Source: Trichosphaerium sp. ATCC 40318
Taxonomy: Eukaryota; Discosea; Flabellinia; Trichosidae
Assembly (NCBI GenBank): GCA_038496445.1
Contig: JALMLS010000277.1
Span: 248,001-312,000 of the forward strand
Direction: 5' to 3'
Length of the DNA stretch: 64,000 nucleotides
Shown one piece after another: positions 1 through 9,733 of the stretch. Under the pieces are notes generated by a model that saw only the letters and a program-made list of their open reading frames with translations, was not told where the DNA came from and ran no database searches. Position numbers and translations under genes: made by a program. The first letter of the stretch is position 1. The number at the start of each line of letters is the position of its first letter.

Positions 1-2205
1 CCTAATTGATATAACTAGCGATATGCTATCGACTTTTGGGACGATGGGATGAAGCACTTCGTGATTATGGAACAACAATAAAAATTAGGTGCAATTAGCT
101 GACTTCAACTTGAATTTAACTTAGTTTTTAGACCTGAGAGTGCTGTAGCGTATAATGGACAGGGAGAAGTATTTCTCAAAATTAATAAACCAAAGGAATG
201 TATAGAAAGCTGCACACGAGCTATACTCATTGGTGGTAACACATTCTATGAACCATTCAAGAACAGGTACTAGTGCTTTTTTTAGATTTTCTTCAGCTCT
301 CTGTACTTACTTTCAGATCTCTTGCGTATGCTCGCTTAAAACAATACGTAAATTCAGATGCGGACGAATACATAGCAGACAAATTATACTCACCAGAGTC
401 ATGCCCTGGAGCCTCAAAAGATTTTCATGTGAGGTACAAAAAAGAGAAGAAGAACTTTTCGAGATTAATGCTCATCAGATACTTTGATTGTTTTGTACAT
501 TTTAGACCTGAAAGAACGGTCATTGATCCGTATGAGTGTGCTGCCGAAGGAAATATAAAAGATATCGGCGCTTGGCTTATAAGCGCTCATGGTGGAAATG
601 TAGACGATGGAAATCAAGAGGATAATTGCAATACACTTCTTTACATTGCTAGTCGTCACAATCAAGCCAAAGTTGTAAAATTTTTGGCACGTGTTTAATG
701 TTCAGTACGGGTTTTTTAACAGTATTTAACGAACCGTTTAGTTAGAGAATGGAGCAGATGTAAATTTAGTACAAAGTCATGGATCAACACCTCTCCATGC
801 AGCTTCTTTGGGAGGTCATAAAGAAGTGATTAAATTATTGTTAGATAATGGCGCTCTTTTTCTTCGCAATAAATTAGGAGAACTTCCCAGCTGTTGTGAT
901 GACACCAATACATCCACTTTCAACCCTGTATGTAGCCTTAAAAGGGCGGTAGTATTGGCTAAAACGTAAATTGTTTTAGGTAGAAGATGGCTCAGAGACA
1001 ACTTTATCTTGGGTTGTTCCAAAGTCTATCACTGAGGAAATGAAGAAACGCTGTGACTCTAATTCCAATTGTCCACTAGAGTATAATATTAATTTGATTG
1101 ATATGGGCATGAATGAGCGTAGGAATATGGTTGAGTGCGAACAAAGACAAACATCTTCCTTAAATTGTGGTTGACTGAGTAAGCTAGGGAATGCTTCACC
1201 AAATACATGTCAGCTGCTGTAAAAAAAACTTTCAAGTAAGCTAACACATGCAACCTAATCTTTTTTGATATTCAATAATTACAGAATTGAACGCATTGAT
1301 GTTATTCACAACAACCAACAAAAACTTCGGTTCGAAGGACAGGTAAGGATATAGCAAACTGCTCTTTTAAACTCAAACACATTTTTCCCTCACTCACCAG
1401 TTTCCAGATGCAAACCTTGGCAATTCGACTTCAAAAAAACAAACCTGATAAGGACTCTATAAGTAATGATATAGATAGAAATACTACATACACTAGATTA
1501 CTCGATTGTGAGCCTTCAGAGTATAAAGGAGTAAAGATATATCCCGTACAAAATTTTCTTCAACTTAGAGCAAAAGCACTTTTGCAGCTGAACTCATTTC
1601 CCTTTAGCTATGGTATTCCATATCACCCGACAGTTATAAGGGAATTTGTAAATATGGATTCAGTACGTTGTGCATGAAGTAAATACAGAAGAAAACAAGA
1701 ACTCATATTTTCTTGAAAGGTAAACAAACGTGTCCTCCATTTCGTGAAGGATTCATGGGGAATGGATATTATGGATCAATTCAAGCAAGCCATGCTGTAA
1801 ATATAAATAATACAGGTGTGCTGATTCTTGGATTCACATGCTTTGGAAATATTTTTCCTGCACTTGCTGGAGGTAAGTTTGTTGACTGGTTTTTTTATTT
1901 TGTTATGATACTTAATCTTCGTTTTTTCAGATGTACCTAAGTTGATGGGTAAGAATAATTATAATATGTATGATGGTGTCATATCCACAGTAGCTGAGAC
2001 TGGTTTTGGATCTACGCCTACATTCTTACCTGTCAGTGGGGACGTAGAAGATAAGTTTGATGAAACACTAGTTTATCAAGTAAGTGTTTTGTCAATTACA
2101 ATAACAATTTCTTTTCACTTGTTGTATCACGTGTTTAACTTTTTTCCAAACAAGGGTAGCCAAATATTGCCGCTATACGCTGTACATTATACAAGAAATT
2201 TATAG
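1..2205 (+). CDS. TPR-ankyrin-PARP-like protein (5' end outside window)
   Basis: Spliced gene, partial at the left edge. The first exons (about 17-88 and 132-266) encode TPR-like helices (CYRLLGRWDEALRDYG, AYNGQGEVFLKINKPKECIE). Exons 506-690 and 746-927 encode ankyrin repeats (DNCNTLLYIASRHNQAKVVKFLA, then NGADVN and GSTPLHAASLGGHKEVIKLLL). The 3' half resembles a PARP catalytic domain: KIERIDVIHNNQQKLRFEGQ near 1285-1345, EGFMGNGYYGSIQASHAVNI near 1750-1805, and an end DETLVYQGSQILPLYAVHY that matches the Glu-containing terminal strand of PARPs. Introns are GT-AG and about 40-70 nt (for example 89-131, 434-505, 691-745, 928-979). The usual H-G-T of the NAD pocket appears as F-L-K-G-K, so activity is uncertain. 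The PARP call rests on several spaced motifs; the TPR call is weaker. The stop is TAG at 2203-2205. Confidence 0.7.
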
Positions 2206-3288
2206 CATACGACTAAAAATATTAAATGTAAAAAAGCAAAACAAAAAAAAAAGGGTAATGTACATTGACAGTTTACTTCTTCACTCATACCACCCAAAAT
2301 TGACTTGACTACAATGAACCCATCTTATACCATTTAAAAAGGGCATTCTTGCGTCCTGGTATAACTACATTTGTTATTGCAGAACTAGAAGCAAGGAAAA
2401 GACCTTAAATTTTCGTGAGTTTTCATTAAACTTCCTTAACTAAGCGTTCTGTGTTACCAATTTTATCGAAAAAGAGCCCCAAAGTACCATGCTACGCTTA
2501 GTAGAACAGGCCCAGGCTTTTAACATAAGTAAAAGGCCACTAGAATTTTGTTTTGGGTTTAACCCGTTTGTCCATCCTGCAATACGAATATACAAGCGAA
2601 CGAGACCTTTCTGAATGAATGTTAGGCAACGGAAAAGGCTGCATGGCACATTTTCACCAAAAAGTTTTGCTGTAGTGAAACTCCCCCGAAAGGTTCAACA
2701 CGTAATCATTTCCCTTTTACGTAGTTACGCCTCTGTTCCAGTAGCAAGCTAATCCAGAAAAATTCCTTTTTAGGTAAAATGTGCCACTAGCGAATTGTTT
2801 TCACTTCGGGTTCTACCCGCTTGCATAAAGAAGCCTTGCACCGTTCAAGATGTTGGATGTGCTTAGTCAAAGAGCGCTAGAGTTCAAATAGGACTATTGC
2901 CTAAATAGGAAATGGGTGTTTTACCCTGATCTACATAATTCTGCAATCACCAAACAAATGACAACTCTTGAGCTTGAAAGTCAAGCAACTGAAGGAAGTT
3001 ATGGTACACCATATAATCACATCTAAGTAACCTTGTATTGAATGATTTTATACAGCTCAGTTCGACAACACAGGTGCAATAGTAAAAAAGAAAAACTCAA
3101 GCAAAAAAAAAAGTTTGTCTTGCTTCCTTTTTGTTTCAATGGGCCTGTTCGCTTCAAGATTGGTTTGGTGTATCGTCCTTACCGTTTTCATTACTGTACG
3201 CTTATGATTTTTGTTCACAAAACCTCTTTATACTTACACAAGCCACGTTAATCTTTTTCTCTGAACAGCCGTTTTGACTTTTTGCAGA
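2206..3288. other. gene-poor stretch, no supported gene
   Basis: About 1.1 kb after the PARP-like gene. Short open frames exist on both strands (for example 2440-2649 minus and 3042-3251 plus), but none has recognisable motifs, plausible splice partners or a normal composition. I see no RNA gene or repeat here. Confidence 0.5.
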
Positions 3289-3766
3289 TGATTTGGCAAG
3301 TTGATCAAACAATTAAATACAGGGAAATACTAGTAATATTGGTAAGCATCCAAGCAAATATAGTGTTTTGAACATAACATATGTTACATCACATGAAAAC
3401 AAAAACTCATGACAGTTTTTTTTTCATTTCATTAGTAGTGACAATATTGTAGTTTTCCGCAGCTCTCAGTTGGCAAATATGTTTCTCTGTTTTAGAAATT
3501 ATAGCTATTGGTGTGAATTTGCTATGCTTAAAAAGATTCCACTTGTACGCTGCTATTCTAGAAGGATTGTACATTGCACAAATACCAATGTTATGGGGCA
3601 GCTTTGTTTTGGTAACACTCTTGTGGGCAGTCAGTGTTGTACAGTGGCCAATAGTTCTTGTGGTTGGAATACAGCCGTTATTCGTAATACCTGAGTATCT
3701 TATTGTTCTTTTCATGGAGAATAGAGATAAAAAAGGATGTTTCTGTTGTGGATACATGGTAAATTA
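3289..3766 (+). CDS. possible small membrane protein
   Basis: A candidate start at 3289 (MIWQVDQTIKYREILVIL) is followed by a possible GTAAG donor near 3341. A later open stretch, about 3500-3766, encodes two or three hydrophobic segments (LVTLLWAVSVVQWPIVLVVG, then PLFVIPEYLIVLF) and a short charged tail ending GCFCCGYMVN. I could not find a splice join that keeps the first exon in frame with the hydrophobic exon. A second overlapping frame (3470-3694) is also open. No family is recognised. This may be a real small membrane protein or a chance hydrophobic frame. Confidence 0.3.
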
Positions 3767-4682
3767 AAGTACTACTTTGACAAAGTTGGAAAAAATATTA
3801 GCCGATTTCATGTATATAATTATAGATAATTAGACACAAGGTGTATTTGTTCTTTGTCCATGTGCAAGTCTTAATATTGTACAATATGACCTGTTCCGAT
3901 AATGATACTCGAACGGGCCAAAATCGCTTTCTAGACAACACAAGAAACTGTTGAAAACTATTGACAGTGCCAGTATTTTTTCTCATTGCAGCAATAACGA
4001 ATCGCCAGCTAGTTAGTCATAATTCTAAGAATTGCATAATGAGGGGGCACGTGCCCCCTTAAACATTAATAATCGCGATATATAATGCTACTGAGGCGAG
4101 TAAAAATGCCTCAAAAATATCCTGTTGACAATTAACTTACTAATCCTAAGTATTCGTCTATCTCTGTATATATTTGCATGCAGTCTATGGACAAGTTGCC
4201 TTATTATTAACGACAACTTGTTGAGTTGATGGTCCAAAAACAGATAGTGTGTATTAAATTATCTGTGCAATCAGAGTCACAGTCGCCCTCCATATGATCA
4301 AATGTTACCATAGCACACCAAACAACCTATTTTTACGAATTTTGCAACGTGATAGTATGCACCTGACGATTCTGAAGCAGCCCTCCACAAAATCAATGGC
4401 ATCGTCGGTCATATCATCAGTAAATCCCGTCGACAAACCACTTGGTATTTAACTTTGACAACTCTTGCAATCTTTGACAGAAATCCTCTTACATAAGGTT
4501 CATTACTATTGTTGTTGATATTGCTCAGAAAAAGTTACAAGGATCTGTTCCCTATAACGAATCACCTAGCTTCAATACAACCATATGCATATAATCACTT
4601 TAGAGTCACTAGAAGTAAAATACAAAGTAACTTTTATTAATGTACACCCACAGTTCAATTAAAAAACCAAACTAGATTATCT
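3767..4682. other. intergenic, contains a palindrome, otherwise featureless
   Basis: AT-rich DNA of about 900 bp without a supported gene. The only notable structure is a perfect GC-rich palindrome at 4042-4059, listed separately. The right end should hold the 3' untranslated region and polyadenylation signal of the minus-strand kinase. Confidence 0.5.
4042..4059. repeat. 18-bp perfect palindrome AGGGGGCACGTGCCCCCT
   Basis: The left nine bases are the exact reverse complement of the right nine, centred on CACGTG. It lies in an AT-rich gene-poor stretch where such a GC-rich block stands out. It could be a binding site for a dimeric bHLH or bZIP factor, or a hairpin. Its function is unknown. 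Confidence 0.85.
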
Positions 4683-6035
4683 TCATTTGCGTAGTTTTGT
4701 GCCTCTACTCCGACGCCTTAACCATCTTAATTTTAAGCAATCGCTAGCACTTGGTCTTCTATCAGGTTCTACACAAAGAACAGTCTTTAAAAATCTAATT
4801 TCACTCTTGGATAACGTGTTATAGTGCATAAAGTCCAATGCTCCTCGGGCGAGAACAATTCTCATTTTTTCCTCAATTTCTTCTCCTTTCCTGGCTAACA
4901 ACTCAACAGGACGTCGTCCTGTTAGTAGTGTATGCAAAACTATACCTACTGACCAAATGTCATAACGTTCATTATAACTCCGTGTACCAACGAAGCACTC
5001 TGGAGGCATGTACTAGCGAAAAAAAATCAGACTCCACAGAAATCGTAATCAGTTATTCTGAAAATAAAGTTTTCGTACCTCAATCGTTCCACTTACGCGT
5101 CTACTACCCGCTTCAGCTTGTTTTATACGTTTTACAAACCCAAAATCAGCTACCTTTACTGTGGAGCCACAAAGAAGTACATTTGCTGCAGAAAAAGTTA
5201 GGCGAAAGTAATAATCTAACAAAGGTGCTTACACAGCTTGATATCTCGATGTATAAATCCTAAAGCATGGATTTGAATTAAAGCTTGAAGTACTTGTTCA
5301 ATAATGCTAAAAGGAGTTAACATGACGTATCGCGCTATAACGGTATAATAGGGCGTTTTGGACTGCAAAATAGGCAGAACTCCAGAAGCAAAACAAGCCT
5401 GTACTGATCACGTTTTACGCATTTATCGCGTGTAATACGGACGTCGTAAACAGTATGCGATGAATGGTAAGACTCTGATGAGTTGGAAGCGAATTGTAGT
5501 AAAAAGCAAACACGTGCGACGTAGCGCCATAACGTGCCTTTTTATTAACCTAGGCCTTTTCCGTCCCACACAGGAACGCATAAGAGCGTGTAGATCACAA
5601 TCTGCATGCTCCAATACCAATACTTTGCTACCTATATACTAGTAAACAAGATAGATCTCTACCGATAAGAGTGAACTGGTAAAAGTTAATTGTTTGCTCC
5701 TGCCGTTTTGTTATTTTTTTGGTTATTTTTTTTGGGTCGGGACTTTGTTTTCTTGTTCCACAGGTACCTTTATGCTCATAAACGCCATAAAGATGAAGAA
5801 TGTTTGGATGATCAAATAGTTTTTGAACGCCTATTTCTCTTTGTATTATTTTATGGTACTGCTTAAAATAATCGCGTTGTATGTATTTTAATGCCACTCG
5901 GGTCTGATGTCTTAATTTTCCGACATAAACTTTTGCTGTTCTCCCTCTTCCCAAAAGCTTTCCCTTTTTATATTTTCTATGTTGTTTAACGTTATCGAGG
6001 GTTTTTATCGTCTCTGGAAGGTTTTGTGCGTCCAT
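4683..6035 (-). CDS. serine/threonine protein kinase
   Basis: Spliced minus-strand gene. The first exon starts at 6035 (MDAQNLPETIKTLDNVKQ) and carries the glycine loop GRGRTAKVYVGK, the VALKYI lysine and the alpha-C glutamate segment IIQREIGVQKLFDHPNILHL. Internal exons give LVLEHADCDLHALM, then the catalytic loop HRDIKLSNVLL (spliced through an intron at about 5232-5175) and ADFGFVKR. The last exon holds the activation-loop end GTIEYMPPECF, DIWSVGIVLHTLLTGRRP and the C-lobe, ending in a basic tail at 4683. Lys, HRD, Asn and DFG residues are all present, so the kinase should be active. It is a kinase domain with little else, about 350-400 residues. The exon joins between 5420 and 5780 are uncertain. 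The family within the kinome is not assigned. Confidence 0.85.
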
Positions 6036-6591
6036 TTATATGTTTACAGGCTTCCTATGGTGTTCATGAATAGTACGTGACAGGTTGCAAATAGAATATG
6101 TGAGGATTCGTTAAGGATTTAGACAAGGAAAGCTAACCAAAAAAAAACCGGGTGAAATCGAACCTTGTTTGAGCCGCACACGTGGTCCAAACGCAACAAG
6201 CTCGGCGTAAATGAAGTGACTTATAGGTAGTCTAGCGATAGTTTACGCAATACACGCAACACTTATAGCGTTAGCAGCGAGCTCATCGCCACAAAGTGGA
6301 AATTTCTAACTACACTTTCCGGCTATGGTAGAGATACAGAAAAGGAATTACTTGACGTACTTGACGTATTTTGCGTCGTGACAATAAGAAATCGGGATGA
6401 GAGTAATAAAGAAGCTTTGATGTACAGCCAAATACCTGCAGGATGACATGGTGGAATGTCGCTGTATTGACACAGCGTCACGTTGTAAATTAGGTGTCCG
6501 AAATGCGCATGTTTTGGTTGAATGGCGTTTTAAGTGACTTTTGTTTGACCTTGTTTTCGCGGCTTGTATAACATCACAATCAGCAAGTGAG
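6036..6591. promoter_or_regulatory. divergent intergenic region, kinase / hnRNP-like gene
   Basis: About 555 bp between two divergently transcribed genes, so it should hold both promoters. I see no TATA-like element placed convincingly and no RNA gene. A GGTTCGA run on the minus strand near 6160 does not fold as a tRNA. Confidence 0.45.
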
Positions 6592-8869
6592 ATGTCTGGC
6601 ACGGAGGTAAGCAAGCTTACGCTTTCAAAGACACGGTTAATTCTCATTTCAAAAATTAGCAAGAAGTAAAAGCCACAGATGATACAGAACAAGTAACAGA
6701 TGCTGAAAACGGAAAGGGCGAAGAATATTCTCCGAGCAAACCAAGCGAAGCCAAAAGTGACGCCAAAAGCGAACCAGAAGTAGCCAAAGAAACTGATGAT
6801 GCTAATGAGAAAGATTCTGAAGCTTCCACACCAACTGAAACAACAGAAGCAACAAAAGCTGCTAAAAGTGACACTCAGGAAACCGCATCTGCACAGCAAA
6901 CAACTGAACAAGCATACGACGCCAAAGTGTCAAGCGAAGCACCCCAATCACAAACTACCACCAATGCGCCAGGTAAGCTTATTTATCACCACGACGCCAT
7001 ACCAGCAAATGATATGCATTCACTTTCACGCCTAAGACAATAACTCTAGATGCAAATGCTCAAACAGCGAATCCACTCGTCTATAACCCTGCTAACGCTA
7101 CTGGGACAGGTGTTATTGGAACAGGTGTAATTGAAACAACACAGGCCCAACCAGTGCTATACCACCCGCCACAAGCTGCAGCTCCCGTCCGTGTGGACCC
7201 TAAAACATTTAACATTTTTGTGGGTGATTTAGAGTACAATGTAACAGACGCAGACGTCAGAGCAGTACGTTTAGTGCAGAAGTTTTGAAAAAAAAATGCA
7301 AAAAAAAAACCGCTTGCCAATTTTACTCAAAATGCTTCTCCTATTAGGTTTTCGCTGGATGTGGTGATATTTATAAAATAAACGTTATAACAGACAGACA
7401 AAGCGGGTTTTGTAAAGGTTACGCTTTTGTCCATTTTATACATCATGATTCACAGCAACGTGCTCTTTTACAACCATATAATGGTGCAATGATTAGAGGA
7501 AGACCATGTAAAGTAAGTTTGGACGAAATAACGTAGAAATACGGCCGTATTAATTTGGTTTCTTATCGATAGGTCAAACCTTCTGAGCAGAAGCGTGTTA
7601 TTTTTGTAAGCAACCTTCCTTTGGAAGCTCCTGATGCAGAAGTTATACAAGCACTCAGAGATTATATACAGCACCTATGTCCTAACTTTCAAACAGAAAT
7701 TAAGAAATACAGTACGACACCACAAACAAACCAACTTTTGATTTGACACCTGTCACATTTTGTTCGTTTGGTTTTTTTTTTTATCAAATTTCTGTTTCAA
7801 AGAAAAATCTTATTGTTGTTATAGCACCTAATGGACTATCACGTGGATTTGGTTTTGTCACATTCCCTTCATATGAAACAGCAGATGCATGTAAGAAAGT
7901 TTTAAGCAAAGGTTTAGTGCGAGGGCGTCAATTGAAAGTCTCTTGGGCGGAAACACAATATGTTGAAGATCTAAGTTTATTGAAAAATGTTAAAACTATT
8001 CTCATCAGTGGCTTGTCTCCTTGCGTTAACTTAAATATGCTTACGTACGTTCACAAACGTTTGTACATATCTAATAAGCCAAAGATCATTGTTTCAGCAG
8101 TTTGGACCAGTTGCTAAAGCAAGTATAATCTCAGGCCCAACAGGAGCATCAACAGGTAAAAAAATTTTGAGCTTTCAGGAAGATTAGATTCCCTCGTGCT
8201 TATTATTTTAATGCAGGTTATGGATTTGTTGAGTTTGGTAATAGAGTTGCTTGTGTATCTGCTATGAAGTGCATGCACGAAGAAACATTTTGTGGTCAGA
8301 AGTTGAATATAGTTCTGGCTAAGCCACCTCCAGAAGAAGCTGCTCCAAAACCACAACGTACAGGTGGTTGGGGTGGACATGGTGGTTATGGTAACCAGGT
8401 AGGATTTTATCATTGGTATGTTATCGCTTGTACACTCACTTCTACTGTAGTGGCAGAGCGGTCAAAACTACGGAGGCTACTCACAATGGGGCAACTATGT
8501 ACACCTTCAATTTAAACAACGTTTTTCTTACTTTGTATTAGAACTATAACCAAGGATATAACCAGCAAGGTTATAATCAACAAGGTTACGGACAGCAGTC
8601 GGGATATAGTGGCCAGCAAGGATATGATCCTCAGGCATATGCGCAACAATACGCTCAACAATACAACCAACAATATTACAGTCAACAAGCTGGTTATGGT
8701 CAAGCAGCGCGAAGGTATAGACTCCTTGTTTCAATATGTTCTCTAACGATGACATAGTGGAGCCACTGGTTCGAACGCATATGGCGCTGGTAGCTATGGA
8801 CAAAGACAACAAGGACAAGGACAGCAAGGCGCATACAAAGGACAACAACAACAATATAGACGACAATAA
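6592..8869 (+). CDS. hnRNP R/Q-like RNA-binding protein, three RRMs
   Basis: The first exon is tiny (MSGTE) and is followed by an intron at 6607-6659. An acidic, Ser/Thr/Glu-rich leader follows (6660-7190). RRM1 begins [18 protein letters not shown] and has the RNP1 [11 protein letters not shown]2 begins [18 protein letters not shown] and has RNP1 [11 protein letters not shown]3 begins [13 protein letters not shown] and has RNP1 YGFVEF. After RRM3 comes a Gly-rich patch ([12 protein letters not shown]) and a Gln/Tyr/Gly-rich prion-like tail with [15 protein letters not shown]-type repeats to the stop TAA at 8867. The order of three RRMs plus an RGG/QGY tail matches hnRNP R/Q-type proteins that bind pre-mRNA and mRNA in nucleus and cytoplasm. 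The low-complexity tail probably promotes condensate formation. Family assignment is by architecture, not by alignment. Confidence 0.85.
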
Positions 8870-9733
8870 GGTACTTTTAACTTAGAGATTTTTATTTTTT
8901 TGTTTTTAATTTCTTTTTTTGAATTCCAGTTTCCCCCACTAGCCCTGGCTTTAATAATAAGCAAACGTGATATGATTATGCACGCAACCCCATATCTCCC
9001 ACTCTCATAATCCTATACTACTATGATTATTGTTTTGCTTTGTTATTTGATGAACTTATTGATGCCTTCTTGCTTTGTGTGTGGTTTTTTGAACACACTT
9101 TGTTTCGATAATTTTGGGATTTCAACCTTTATAAAATTCTCAGAATTTATTGTTTCCTCTTATCTTCTTCTTTGTTTATTTGTTGTACTTTGATTACTAC
9201 TATTTCTATTCTTATTCTTAAACCATTTTTGAGTACTTTCATTCGTTCTTGCATGCTCTCGCACCAAGATGAATAAAAAAGGTTGACAAAAATGGAAAAA
9301 GCGCCATTCACGGATGACAGATAGGTATTTTGGCAGTTTTCTTTTTGAATATTTGTGCTTATATATACTGCTACTAACACTGTAGATACTAACCATAACG
9401 GGTACATGAGAATCCACTGCTACTAACCCAAACAAAAAAAAAACCTAAAGAACACATCATTGTTGTTAACTTGTAATTCGCTGCTTGTGTCAAAACAATA
9501 TATCAGTACGGTACAACCACCTGGACGGTACAACCTAAACCCTGGGTTTTTTTAAGAGGTTTTACTTTTTCTTGGTTTTCTGTCTTTGTATTTTTTTGAT
9601 GTTGTACTCGGTTCATGCACCGTTTTGTGTAATAAAATAAAATAAAAACGCTTGAAACGCAAGGACCGCCACCGCATTTAGTTTTGCTCAATATTAGAAT
9701 TTCCGGTTTATTACCAGCACTTGTGATGCAATA
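8870..9733. other. intergenic, no gene seen
   Basis: About 860 bp of AT-rich DNA with long T and A runs. It should hold the hnRNP 3' UTR and the promoter of the next gene. Open frames on the minus strand (9147-9435, 9503-9691) are Lys/Asn/Thr-rich and unlike any protein I know, so I leave them out. Confidence 0.5.

Noticed and set aside
2440-3251. Short frames on both strands in the gene-poor region
   Set aside because: Isolated, without splice partners or known motifs; no transposon ends or terminal repeats seen.
6150-6250. tRNA-like GGTTCGA box on the minus strand followed by a T run
   Set aside because: The T stem and acceptor stem do not pair and no A box is correctly placed.
6348-6911. 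187-codon minus-strand frame
   Set aside because: It overlaps the first exons of the hnRNP-like gene, is Phe/Cys/Ser-rich and has no motif; it is a shadow of the acidic leader.
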